Part shown: positions 32,922 through 42,179 of the stretch, in pieces | Position numbering within the stretch: position 1 is the stretch's first letter | How the letters are laid out: the number at the start of each line of letters is the position of its first letter | Assembly (NCBI GenBank): GCA_024635585.1 | Contig: JAGXIP010000051.1 | Span: 1 to 44,926, forward strand | DNA: 44,926 bases | Origin: Saccharicrinis sp. | Lineage (GTDB): Bacteria > Bacteroidota > Bacteroidia > Bacteroidales > Marinilabiliaceae | Reading direction: 5' to 3' | Notes under the pieces: generated by a model | The model's database searches: none | What the model saw: only the letters and a program-made list of their open reading frames with translations | Told to the model about the DNA's origin: nothing | Made by a program: the position numbers and the translations under genes

Positions 32922-35900
32922 CTATATCCACTTATCCATTAAGGCGGCCAGATCGTCCATTTTAACGGGCTTGCCAATATAGTCGTTCATGCCGGCTTCT
33001 ATACAAACCTCTCTGTCACCTTTCATGGCGTTAGCCGTCATGGCTATAATTGGAACGTGTATGTCAAGGTTGCGGAGTGCTTTGGTGGCGTCTAAGCCGT
33101 TCATTACCGGCATCTGCACGTCCATAAGCACCAGATCAAAATGGTGTTCGCCACTTGTTATCATATCAACGGCCTCTTTACCGTTTATAGCAATGGTAGT
33201 TTCTAAACCAATTTTATTCAGCATTTTTTCCGCTATTTTTTGGTTTATGATGTTATCTTCTACCAGCAAAATAACCTTATCCTTTATTCTATCTTTAAAG
33301 GAAACAGCACCCTTGGTACTATCTTCAACCTTGTTACTGTCGGCAAAAAACACATTGTCTATGGTGTTAAACAACAGGGTGTTTTTAACCGGCTTAAGAA
33401 TCACTTGATCTACGTTTTCAAAATTAAAGTTTTGGCTCCACTTAGGGTCGGAAGTAAACACGATAATCTTTACTTTGGGCAACATTTCTTTAACCGTGTT
33501 GATAAATCCCTCATCTTCTTTTCCAAAAACATGCGAATCGACAATAATAAGATCTAAGTCTCTTTTCTTTTTTATCAGCTGTAAAGCAGCATTTTCGTCC
33601 GAGCAACTTTGGGGATGAATACCCCAGTTGTTTAAAGTTTTTTTAAGTAGCAGCACATTGGTTTTGTGGTTATCGACCAAAAGTGTTTTAATGCCTTTAA
33701 ATTTTTCGCTTTGAAGTTCCTCGGATGTCTGGTTTTTATCAATTTTAAAAGGCAATATAAAATGGAATATGGAACCCGGGCTGTCCTTGCTCCATGCAAA
33801 ATTTGGATTAGGACTTTCGACCCATATTTTACCTCCCATTAGTTCGATAAGCATTTTTGAAATACTGGTACCCAAACCAGTTCCGCCAAACTTACGGGTG
33901 GTAGAACCGTCGGCTTGCGTAAATGATTCAAATATTTTTTCGAGCTTGTCCATGGGTATGCCTATGCCCGAATCCTCCACGGTAAAATGCAAGGATATTT
34001 GGTTGCCAATTTGCTTGCTCACCTCAACTTTAAGGACCACTTCACCCTCGCCGGTAAATTTTACGGCATTGCCCATAATATTAACCAATACCTGTATAAG
34101 GCGGCTCTCATCGCCAATTAAAATACCCGGTATGGTTTGTTCTACCGAACTAATGAGCTCTATTTGCTTTTCGTTGGTTTTAAACGACATTTGATCCATC
34201 AAGTACTCGATAGTGGAACGCACGTTGAAGGGATAGGGCTCAATTTTCATTTTACCGGCTTCAATTTTTGAAAAGTCCAGAATGTCGTTGATAATATTAA
34301 GCAAGTTTTCGCACGAACGGCTGATAATAGATACCACATTTCGTTGTTCCGTGTTCATTTTACTTGTACTCAGCAGCTCCGTAGCCCCTATTATTCCATT
34401 CATAGGCGTACGAATTTCGTGGCTCATGTTGGCCAAAAATTCCGATTTTGCCTTATTAGCCTCAGCCTCTCTTTTCTGCACTTCTTTTTGAACAGTAATG
34501 TCCATAAAGGCCTCTAAAAACACCGTTTGGTTGTTAAGGCGAATGGGAATAATGTTTTTTAAGATTGAGCGGGAGCGGTTGTTTTGCTTTACCTCTAACT
34601 GTTCCTCGAGCATCGAAACCATTGTGTTGCTAGTAGGTTCGGTAACTTGATCTACTTTTTGGGTAATAAACACTTCGCCATACGCTAATCCTTTCATGGC
34701 TTCTATAACCTCCCCTTGCTTTTTATACCCCATTATTATAGCTGCGGTATCATTGGCTTGTATTATTTCTTTTTTGCTGTTTACTATCAAAATACCTACG
34801 GGAAGATTGTCTATAATTGTTTTTAAGGAATCAATTGACTCCTCCAGCGATTGTGTTAATATTCGCTTTTCTGTAATATCCTCTTTTATAGCAATAAAGC
34901 TTGATATGGCATTTGTTTTACTCAGTACGGGCGCAATAAGTACCTTTTCCCAATACCCATCACCATTCTTTTTTTTGTTATTTACCTCACCAGTCCATAT
35001 ATTCCCTTCCTGAATGGTTTGCCAAAAATCAGGATTATTATTCTCGCTATGATGAAAAAAATCGATACTATTTTTAATCACTTCATCTTTGCTAAAGCCT
35101 GTTATGGTTTCAAAGCCTTTATTCACGTACTCCACGTTTCCTTTGGTGTCGGTAATCATAATGGATATAGGGCTTTGCTCAACCGCTTGTAGCAATTTCT
35201 CGTTATTGTCTTCGGCCTTTTTACGATTTACTATAACATTTTTAATCTGAATAATTAAATAGTAGGTAATAATTCCAGCAAAAAGTATAAAAACAAAAAG
35301 ACTCAAATACTTAAAGTTATTGTATTTGTTGATGATATTGATACTGGCGTTATTGAGTTTTACCACATTCTTGTTTATATCATACGATATTTTGTTTTCG
35401 ATTTCGTTAATGCGCGAAAAAAGACTTTCGGATTGCTTTAAGTAGAAACCAATGTTCTGCTGAAAGTTGTCCATGTCTGTTGTGCCTTCTTCTAATCGTG
35501 ATTTGATTATTGCGGTTATTTTGGAGGATAGAATATTTAAGTCGTTTACTTTGGGCGACAATTCTTTTATTAGCGGTAAAGTGCCCGTGAATTTATCAAT
35601 CTCATAAACAATAACTTCGGTAACCAGTTCTTGCTCCTGAAGGTTTACCGGTTTAACTTCGTTAAGTGTTCCGCCGTTATCCAGTATTTCAACAATACTT
35701 AGGCACTCGGCAACCAAGTTGTTTATACTGTTTTGGGTATTGGTAAGTACTTGTGGATGTTCTATGGAGGAGAAGTCCTTGAACAGCAAATTGAGTTTTA
35801 AGATATTTTTCTGCAATACCTTTTCAATCTTTTGTTTTTGCTCTTGATTATGTATGATTCTCTGATATCTAACAATATAAGTGCGGTCAAAGTAATTCTC

Positions 35901-36017
35901 AATCACCAAAATAGCAGCTATGGTAAGTAAAAATATAGCAAGCAACAAATACAACTTTACGATGATTGGTTCTCCTATATAGAAAGGCTTTTTTTTTGAA
36001 TGAGTTAGTTTTGCCAC
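32922..36017 (-). CDS. hybrid sensor histidine kinase with PAS and two receiver domains
   Basis: About 1,030 residues (numbered from the TTG at 36042-36044). Two membrane helices (about 30-49 and 247-266) enclose a ~195-residue helical periplasmic sensor of CHASE3-like appearance. Then come a PAS domain (285-395), a second PAS-like domain (405-520), HisKA with His542 in MSHEIRTPMNG, HATPase with DSGIGIP and GTGLG, a receiver (785-900, Asp836) and a second receiver (924-1040, Asp975 in LMDVQMPVMNG). No DNA-binding output or Hpt is present. The gene starts at TTG 36044 or GTG 36017. It sits 9 or 36 bases after a ModA-like lipoprotein gene, likely its ligand-binding partner. Confidence 0.9.
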   Translation of the reverse strand: MAKLTHSKKKPFYIGEPIIVKLYLLLAIFLLTIAAILVIENYFDRTYIVRYQRIIHNQEQKQKIEKVLQKNILKLNLLFKDFSSIEHPQVLTNTQNSINNLVAECLSIVEILDNGGTLNEVKPVNLQEQELVTEVIVYEIDKFTGTLPLIKELSPKVNDLNILSSKITAIIKSRLEEGTTDMDNFQQNIGFYLKQSESLFSRINEIENKISYDINKNVVKLNNASINIINKYNNFKYLSLFVFILFAGIITYYLIIQIKNVIVNRKKAEDNNEKLLQAVEQSPISIMITDTKGNVEYVNKGFETITGFSKDEVIKNSIDFFHHSENNNPDFWQTIQEGNIWTGEVNNKKKNGDGYWEKVLIAPVLSKTNAISSFIAIKEDITEKRILTQSLEESIDSLKTIIDNLPVGILIVNSKKEIIQANDTAAIIMGYKKQGEVIEAMKGLAYGEVFITQKVDQVTEPTSNTMVSMLEEQLEVKQNNRSRSILKNIIPIRLNNQTVFLEAFMDITVQKEVQKREAEANKAKSEFLANMSHEIRTPMNGIIGATELLSTSKMNTEQRNVVSIISRSCENLLNIINDILDFSKIEAGKMKIEPYPFNVRSTIEYLMDQMSFKTNEKQIELISSVEQTIPGILIGDESRLIQVLVNIMGNAVKFTGEGEVVLKVEVSKQIGNQISLHFTVEDSGIGIPMDKLEKIFESFTQADGSTTRKFGGTGLGTSISKMLIELMGGKIWVESPNPNFAWSKDSPGSIFHFILPFKIDKNQTSEELQSEKFKGIKTLLVDNHKTNVLLLKKTLNNWGIHPQSCSDENAALQLIKKKRDLDLIIVDSHVFGKEDEGFINTVKEMLPKVKIIVFTSDPKWSQNFNFENVDQVILKPVKNTLLFNTIDNVFFADSNKVEDSTKGAVSFKDRIKDKVILLVEDNIINQKIAEKMLNKIGLETTIAINGKEAVDMITSGEHHFDLVLMDVQMPVMNGLDATKALRNLDIHVPIIAMTANAMKGDREVCIEAGMNDYIGKPVKMDDLAALMDKWI

Positions 36018-36053
36018 TATTTTTCTTCTACTAAATAAATACAAGGCTTAAAA

Positions 36054-36884
36054 TTATAAAATTAATGATTTCCTTCTATTAAAACCATAATTTATAAAAA
36101 CACTTCTCCCTTCCTCCCCGGTTGCATAATCTAAAAAATCTTGTGCCAACTCGGGGTGTGCACTCGTTGAAAGAATCCCGGCATAAATTTCGGAGGGCGC
36201 TTGATCCTTGGCACTAATTCTAAATACTTCCACCTTGTTGCTATACTCGTTAATGTAGAGGTCACTTTGCCAATTAATCACAAGTTTTGCTTCATGGTTT
36301 ACCAAACTTTTTATCAAACCTCTGCTGTCGGTTGATAATGATACGACATTTGGGAGCACTTGGTTATATAAATTTTTACTTTGCAGCAATCTTCGGGTTT
36401 CGTAACCAAGGGAGGATGTTTCTGGATTGGCAATAATCAGGGCATATTTTTTATCGCTTAGTTCGCTAAGGTTACCTTTAAAAGGAACAGTATCATTTTT
36501 TAATGCCATAATAGCCAGGCTATTATATCCAATAAAAACAGAATCAACGATATAATTAGCGTATTTATCAACCAACTTTCTGAAACCAGCATTGCTTGCG
36601 GGTATATACAAATCACCTTTTTGGCTGTATCGTATCAGACTGCTTAAATTTTGTGCACAATCGTTATTCAGGGTGACGATACAATTATTTTCCAACTCAA
36701 ACTTATCTTTGAGTTTTATTAGAGGTGCAACCATTGCATTTTCGCAATAGATTATCAACTCTTTTTTATCTTCATTTTCCGTAATGTCTTTGTTACTTTT
36801 ATGATTGCTACATGCCGAAATAAACAAAACAATTACTACAAATATATATTTCACTCGGATAATATTTAATAAAAAGAAATGCAT
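36054..36884 (-). CDS. ModA/SBP-like binding lipoprotein
   Basis: A 276-residue lipoprotein with a hydrophobic signal and lipobox ISAC (Cys25, numbered from ATG 36884). The mature part is a type 2 periplasmic-binding protein of the molybdate/tungstate-binding SBP_bac_11 type: ELIIYCENAMVAPL, DLYIPASNAGFRKL, YALIIANPETSSLG and LVINWQSDLYI. ABC permease and ATPase genes are absent; the next gene, separated by 9 or 36 bases, is a hybrid histidine kinase with a periplasmic domain. It most likely delivers a ligand signal to that kinase. The longer frame to 36944 would bury the signal peptide, so the ATG at 36884 is preferred. Confidence 0.78.
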   Translation of the reverse strand: MHFFLLNIIRVKYIFVVIVLFISACSNHKSNKDITENEDKKELIIYCENAMVAPLIKLKDKFELENNCIVTLNNDCAQNLSSLIRYSQKGDLYIPASNAGFRKLVDKYANYIVDSVFIGYNSLAIMALKNDTVPFKGNLSELSDKKYALIIANPETSSLGYETRRLLQSKNLYNQVLPNVVSLSTDSRGLIKSLVNHEAKLVINWQSDLYINEYSNKVEVFRISAKDQAPSEIYAGILSTSAHPELAQDFLDYATGEEGRSVFINYGFNRRKSLIL

Positions 36885-36979
36885 TTTACTTTGTGAGTCT
36901 TTAATGCACCAAGTTAAGGAGAAAGAACCGTTGATAAATATCATTTGGTCTAATTATACCCCGTGTTTATCAAATATTA

Positions 36980-38050
36980 CTAACGTTTAATGAAGTGTTT
37001 ACGTATCCAGCGCGGCACTAAAATGCCACCTATAAACAAATAAGGGTAATAACTGATCGATCGCCATACAAATGCGAGTGCCACTCCTGTGCCAATGGGC
37101 ACTATTCCGGCCAAAAATTCCTTGAAAACATACTCAGCAAAACCACTACCTCCGGGTGTAGGGCTAATAATCATCATAATCCACATTACCAATTGCTTTC
37201 CGAACACCAGCATATGCTCGTCGAAATCAAGAAACGAGAAACCAAAGAATGCGATTATAATGGTGTTCACAATCCAGTAACGACTTATCCAGCTTAGTGT
37301 GGTGGCAGAAAAAGCTTGAAGCCACTTTTTAAATGGCCAGCTTTTAAATTCATTGGAGCTGTTAATAAGATCGGAGCCCGACTCGTTGGCTCCAGGACGC
37401 CACTTACGAATAATAGGGAGCTTGAATATCCAGAGTAACAGAAACTTAAGCCCTCGTGGATTTACAAACAGGCCATAGGTTAATATAACAGTATATATCA
37501 ACTTAAGCCCGTATCCGGTAAGGGCAAACAGAATAAATTGATTTTTATACCATGGTATGTGCTCCATTACCGTGGTGCCAAATGAAAAAATATCGCTACG
37601 CCCAATAAAAATAAGAACAACGGGAAAAGCAATAATAAAAAACAGCTCGTCCAGAAACGAGGTTACCATAACAATGGCCGAGCTGCGCCCTATTCGTATG
37701 CCTTCTTTGTTAAGGAAAAATATAGCTAGACTGGTACCCCCAACCGAAGATGGTGTAATGGCTGAAGTAAATTCCCATAACATGATAACAGAAAATGCTT
37801 TGCGCCAAGAGAGCTGGTTATTGGAAAGCAGCCTGATACGATACATGTAGCCAAGATCGCGTAAGGCGATTAACAAAAAGGACACAACAATCCAAAATAA
37901 AGTTTTTAACGATAGCTGCAAAAGGTCAAAACTATCCGGCTGGTATTCGCGGTAAAGCATATAACCCGAAAAACCAATACCAATAATTATGGGTAAGATA
38001 ATTCTGGAAGGTCGTATGCTTTTTATAATTTTTCCGGAGTTGTCTTGCAT
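36980..38050 (-). CDS. flippase-like / lysylphosphatidylglycerol synthase TM-domain protein
   Basis: A 356-residue multi-pass membrane protein of the PF03706 (UPF0104) family, with about eight membrane helices. LLIALRDLGYMYRIRLLS, the ITPSSVGGTSLAIFFL loop, and TPGGSGFAEYVFKEFL are family hallmarks. Members carry the membrane domain of MprF-type proteins without the synthase domain and are described as lipid flippases; the lipid is unknown here. It has its own near-consensus promoter (38076-38107) behind the terminator of the next gene. Confidence 0.85.
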   Translation of the reverse strand: MQDNSGKIIKSIRPSRIILPIIIGIGFSGYMLYREYQPDSFDLLQLSLKTLFWIVVSFLLIALRDLGYMYRIRLLSNNQLSWRKAFSVIMLWEFTSAITPSSVGGTSLAIFFLNKEGIRIGRSSAIVMVTSFLDELFFIIAFPVVLIFIGRSDIFSFGTTVMEHIPWYKNQFILFALTGYGLKLIYTVILTYGLFVNPRGLKFLLLWIFKLPIIRKWRPGANESGSDLINSSNEFKSWPFKKWLQAFSATTLSWISRYWIVNTIIIAFFGFSFLDFDEHMLVFGKQLVMWIMMIISPTPGGSGFAEYVFKEFLAGIVPIGTGVALAFVWRSISYYPYLFIGGILVPRWIRKHFIKR

Positions 38051-38075
38051 TGGTAGGTTTTGTTGCGGTGACGAA

Positions 38076-38107
38076 CAAAATTAAGCAATATATTGATACG
38101 GATACAA
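38076..38107 (-). promoter_or_regulatory. promoter for the flippase-like gene
   Basis: Minus strand TTG (38105-38107), 21-base spacer, TAATTTTG (38076-38083). Both boxes and the spacer match the Bacteroidota housekeeping consensus. The predicted leader is about 20 bases. Confidence 0.6.
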
Positions 38108-38114
38108 GAAAAAT

Positions 38115-38147
38115 CGGGACAAATAGTAATAAATCCTATTTGTCCCG
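38115..38147 (-). terminator. terminator after the DNRLRE lipoprotein gene
   Basis: Perfect 12-bp stem CGGGACAAATAG / CTATTTGTCCCG with a 9-base loop, followed on the minus strand by ATTTTTCTTG. Confidence 0.8.
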
Positions 38148-38184
38148 AGCGTTATAAGCATTTAGTAGTTTATTGCATCTTTAA

Positions 38185-39582
38185 TTACATAGGCAGGGTG
38201 TAATAAACTTTAAACAATGGTCGGTCACCCTCAATTTTTGCATCACTCGAGCTAAACTCAATACCTCCAGGCATGTCTTCGGGATAATGACTGAACAAAA
38301 AACCAAAGTTGGGGGCGTTTATTTTATCAACAGGGACAAACAGTGGGGTGATGTCGTAGGTGCGTTTGTTAAAATCAATCCAAGGATTATAGTGGATAAT
38401 AACCTGGTTGGCCTCAATTGTTTTAGGCTGGCTGTTCCAGGTAACCGTATCTTCTTTCCACTCTTCAGTAACTTGCCTCAAAACACCGGTGTACATAGGG
38501 CGGAAGTCAGAAGCTTCTGTTTGCATGGTGTAAATATTTCCAGTTACCGTAAGCTCAAGCTCCACTTTTGTAATGGTGGCCGATTTGGGCAGATGTCTGC
38601 GTATGTTGGTGTACATTAAACTGCGGGTGGTGCGCATTACCGTTAGTATAGGTTCTGATCTGAACGAAGCCGCGAAAAGGGCATGGTGGCCAAAATTCAT
38701 GTTGACATCTAAATCGGTAATCAAGGCGTCCTTTGTATTTTCGGGAGAAGTACGTATCAATAGTTCGTGTATCCCGGTAGAATCGCCAAGGGGTAAATAT
38801 AAAGGTTCTTTGAGTGAGGTGTTCATTAAATCTTCCTGTGCAAACAAGAATTTATTTTCGTAAGCGTCCGTTTTTACCACAAAAATATATTGCCCCCTCA
38901 TGGCTTTTATCACCAGTTCGTTTATTTTCGCGTCAAGCTTAAACTGGTAATGTTTGCCCTCGGGGTCGTAAATGCTTAATTGAGCTTTGATGAGCCTTCT
39001 ATATGACATAACTGGATTATCAATGTATGCTGCAGCATAAAATGCGAGGGGGTTTACAATACTGAAACCGAAATTGATATATCCAAATTCCTCAGCAGTA
39101 TGGTTGTCAACGGGTAATACCTCAACACGGAGTCCTACGGAGGAGTTGGCGGATATAGTAAAATCCACAGGCAGGGGCTTGTTTACCAAATAGGCCAATG
39201 GTGCATCTTCTTTTGGCGTGGCATACATTACTTCGGCATTACTGTCAACCACCATAAATTCTGTTAACGCGTAATCACCTTCTTTTAATTCTACCTTTTT
39301 GCTCACAAAACCGTCCGAAAACTTATACAATTCAACCGGTTCTGTATCCATCACCAAATTTCCATCCTTGTCCGTAATCGTAACAAGTAATGTATATACT
39401 TTGGTACTGTCGTAATCGGCAGCCGATTTAAGGTTGCTCTGAAAATCGCTGGCCGAGAAAGTAAATTTTAGTTGACCAAAATTGTTCTCTGGCTCAATAG
39501 GCTTTTCGCACGAAGAAAACGCAAAAAGCAACAGAGCCGACAAAAACAATGTTTTAGTTGTAAGAATGATTGACTTTTTCAT
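38185..39582 (-). CDS. lipoprotein with DNRLRE-like C-terminal domain
   Basis: A 465-residue lipoprotein (lipobox FSSC, Cys25). After about residue 30 it has beta-rich domains (GQLKFTFSASDFQSNL, YTLLVTITDKDGNLV), and about residues 300-465 resemble the DNRLRE/CBM96 family: ITKVELELTVTG, TEEWKEDTVTWNSQP, then YDITPLF. Such proteins bind surfaces or polysaccharides. It is probably outer-membrane anchored and surface exposed. I recognise no catalytic residues. A very small frame (39607-39684) lies just upstream but is not supported. Confidence 0.75.
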   Translation of the reverse strand: MKKSIILTTKTLFLSALLLFAFSSCEKPIEPENNFGQLKFTFSASDFQSNLKSAADYDSTKVYTLLVTITDKDGNLVMDTEPVELYKFSDGFVSKKVELKEGDYALTEFMVVDSNAEVMYATPKEDAPLAYLVNKPLPVDFTISANSSVGLRVEVLPVDNHTAEEFGYINFGFSIVNPLAFYAAAYIDNPVMSYRRLIKAQLSIYDPEGKHYQFKLDAKINELVIKAMRGQYIFVVKTDAYENKFLFAQEDLMNTSLKEPLYLPLGDSTGIHELLIRTSPENTKDALITDLDVNMNFGHHALFAASFRSEPILTVMRTTRSLMYTNIRRHLPKSATITKVELELTVTGNIYTMQTEASDFRPMYTGVLRQVTEEWKEDTVTWNSQPKTIEANQVIIHYNPWIDFNKRTYDITPLFVPVDKINAPNFGFLFSHYPEDMPGGIEFSSSDAKIEGDRPLFKVYYTLPM

Positions 39583-39794
39583 CTCATTATAAATTATTTG
39601 TTCATACTATGGTCCCGATACATCGGAAGAACTCGCCAATAATGTTACCCCGATGTGAGAGGCTACTCTTATGGCTCGTTTCATGACGCGTAATTTTTAA
39701 GTGATTGTGTATAGCACAGCTTAAGTTACGACGATTGTCATCAAAATGCAAAAATAATTTATGTAAGTAGGATTAATTTGGCACTAAGGTTCTC

Positions 39795-42017
39795 CTATTC
39801 TATTTCCTTTTTGCGATGGGCATTTACAAAAAGAATATTGCCCATGCCATCATAGCGTGTAAAACGTTCCGCGCCGCCCTTAATGTCGTCGTTGGTAAAG
39901 CCGGTGATGGTAAGATCGGCATCGTGGCTTTTCGTCCGGATAATCTCCTCCTTATCGTCACCTTCGCCAAAAAGAATCATCTGAACGTTGGCGGGCGAAA
40001 TGGGGAGTCTTCCGGATTTAATCAGGTCGAGCCACTTTTTCCGCTCGCTGCCAAAATCTTGCGAAGGAGCCAAAAAGTATATTTTAATAAATCCTTTTTT
40101 CCAGTCGGGATGCCCCAGTATAATGTAGGCCAGTAGTATCATTAGGTTGGCATTGTAAAAGTCGTGCCTCCCTACCCACACATGAATCTCCTTTTTATAT
40201 CCAAAGCCTTTTAGGGATGTGTTCAAAAAGCAAACATCCATCTTGCACGAATTAAACAAGGAATAATTATCCAAGGCATTTTTTAAAGAGGATGGATTAT
40301 CGCTGGGGAACTCAAAAAGGATCAGGTTGCTCCCTTTGCCCGATAGCCCCGACAACTGTATAACCTGCGCAATGGCCGAGGTATAGGATGGGCTGATGAT
40401 GGTATCGATATACACACGGGTTTTGCTCCCTTTTGCCCTATTTATAAGCCTGTCCAGCATGCCGCCGGCCTTTATGTTGTTTTCGTAATTTAACATGCCC
40501 TGCACATAATGTATGTAGGTGCCAAAACCATATTTATGCGATATCCAGCCCAACAGGTCAAAGGCCGACTGACGCTCAAAGCTATCGGCACTGACGCATA
40601 CCGCAAAGGGACGCCAGTTGTATCCTTCCTCCTCTTTATTGGCTTGCTGCACAAATATCTGTATCTGCCGGCTCAATTGGAACATCACCCCTTTGAACAA
40701 TTTTTCCAACCCTCGCCGTTCAGGGCGGTATTTACTGATGATAAGATAAATGATACCCATAATAACAATGGACATGAAAGCGTATGTAGCATCCATTTTA
40801 AACATCAGCCAAAACGAAAAAATGGCTCCAGCCAACGAATAATACCATCTATTGTGTTTAAATGTGGGTCTGAAAGAGGGGTCGGCGGCAAAGTGCTCCA
40901 AAAAGCTGATGAGGCAGATGACGCCGTAGGTGACCATAAAAAACATGGATATTATCTGCGCCACAAAGTTAACATCGCCAATGCCAACAAAAAAGAACGC
41001 GATAATGATAGTAACAATGGTTCCGTTAACGGGGTCGTTATCTTTTTCCTTTCCCTTAGCCAACCAACAGTTCAGTATAGGATAAGGAAATATATCGTCG
41101 AAGCCTATGGCTTGCAAGGTTCGGGGTGCAACCAAAACTGATCCGATGGCCGACGACAAGGTGGCGGCGGCAAGCCCGATGGGAATAATAGGTCCCCAAA
41201 TGGCTATGCGCTGCATAATGAGCTGGTCGCTGGCCAACTCCCCGGTTGTGGCCGAAACAGTCATTTTGTAGGCTACACCAATATATACGATCATACCTAT
41301 CAGCGTGGCCCACAAAGTGCCCCTGGGGATGGACCGCTTGGGATCTTTTAAATCGCCCGATAAACCCAAGCCTGCAGCAATGCCCGTAAAGGCCGGAAAC
41401 AGAATAGTAAATACATAAAAAAAGGGTTTGGGATCGCTTACTTTTTCATTCAATTCAAAAGTAGTGGCTTCGCTGGTGGGCGATCCCAAAAAGAGAAAAA
41501 ATAAGGACAGAAACAACATGCCCACCACAACATAAAGTGCTTTCATACCAATATTAGCGCCCCGGATAAGTACCACAGCACTTAATATACCCATCATCAA
41601 CAGGGTTACGAGTTTTTTAAAAATTACAGGGTCAATGGAAATATCCAGATACGGTATGAGGGCATCAAAGGCCTCACCGAAAGCAATGATGTAGAACGCC
41701 ACACTAATGGCTTGCGAAAGGTAAAGAGCTATACCAATGGCTCCGCCAATGTTAAGGCCAAAGGAGCGGGATATGATGTAATACGCCCCTCCGCCCTGCA
41801 CTTTTTGATTGGTGGCAATTTCGGCCACCGCCAAAGCTGTAGGTATGGTAACCAGATGGCCGATGATAATGATGGTGATAACACCAATAAAACCAACATT
41901 ACCAATGGCCCAGCCAAAGCGCAAAAAAAGTATGGCTCCTAAAATAGTGGAAATGGCCGTCATAAAAACCGGCATTGCACCAAACGAAGCGTTGGGGTTT
42001 GTAAGTGATTTTTGCAT
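39795..42017 (-). CDS. SLC12-like cation-chloride cotransporter / APC permease
   Basis: A 740-residue membrane protein. The first ~440 residues hold about twelve helices with an APC/SLC12 signature: ILGAILFLRFGWAIGNVG, AEIATNQKVQGGGAYYIISRSFG, TGIAAGLGLSGDLKDPKRSIP. The ~300-residue cytosolic C-terminal domain (FAVCVSADSFERQSAFDLL, VWVGRHDFYNANLMILLAYIILGHPDW) corresponds to the regulatory domain of SLC12 transporters, which suggests electroneutral cation-chloride transport rather than amino acid uptake. The ATG at 42017 is preferred over the upstream frame start. Bacterial members are little studied; ion use is inferred. Confidence 0.8.
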   Translation of the reverse strand: MQKSLTNPNASFGAMPVFMTAISTILGAILFLRFGWAIGNVGFIGVITIIIIGHLVTIPTALAVAEIATNQKVQGGGAYYIISRSFGLNIGGAIGIALYLSQAISVAFYIIAFGEAFDALIPYLDISIDPVIFKKLVTLLMMGILSAVVLIRGANIGMKALYVVVGMLFLSLFFLFLGSPTSEATTFELNEKVSDPKPFFYVFTILFPAFTGIAAGLGLSGDLKDPKRSIPRGTLWATLIGMIVYIGVAYKMTVSATTGELASDQLIMQRIAIWGPIIPIGLAAATLSSAIGSVLVAPRTLQAIGFDDIFPYPILNCWLAKGKEKDNDPVNGTIVTIIIAFFFVGIGDVNFVAQIISMFFMVTYGVICLISFLEHFAADPSFRPTFKHNRWYYSLAGAIFSFWLMFKMDATYAFMSIVIMGIIYLIISKYRPERRGLEKLFKGVMFQLSRQIQIFVQQANKEEEGYNWRPFAVCVSADSFERQSAFDLLGWISHKYGFGTYIHYVQGMLNYENNIKAGGMLDRLINRAKGSKTRVYIDTIISPSYTSAIAQVIQLSGLSGKGSNLILFEFPSDNPSSLKNALDNYSLFNSCKMDVCFLNTSLKGFGYKKEIHVWVGRHDFYNANLMILLAYIILGHPDWKKGFIKIYFLAPSQDFGSERKKWLDLIKSGRLPISPANVQMILFGEGDDKEEIIRTKSHDADLTITGFTNDDIKGGAERFTRYDGMGNILFVNAHRKKEIE

Positions 42018-42044
42018 ACACCTTATTTTTGTCCAAATCAAAAA

Positions 42045-42080
42045 TAGGTAAAAAAGCCCGAGAATTGGCTCTTTTACCTA
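42045..42080 (-). terminator. hairpin, probable gltX terminator
   Basis: TAGGTAAAA-AAGCC / GGCT-CTTTTACCTA hairpin (one mismatch), about 100 bases past the gltX stop and just before the transporter gene. On the minus strand GGGCTTTTTT gives the T-run. Confidence 0.6.
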
Positions 42081-42179
42081 ATCTGTTAAAAATACAAAAA
42101 TTTCAGTGCCGCTTTTTCCTCACAGAATCAGGCTTTTCTCCAAGAAAAAGACCACGGTTGTTTTTTACATTTCTACGCC

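Noticed and set aside
36054-36884. Component of a molybdate ABC transporter
   Set aside because: No permease or ATPase gene is adjacent; the neighbours are a sensor kinase and a flippase-like protein.
39607-39684. 25-codon minus-strand frame before the DNRLRE lipoprotein gene
   Set aside because: Short, no homology recognised, and it contains part of a CCCGAT / ATCGG-like palindrome; chance is sufficient.
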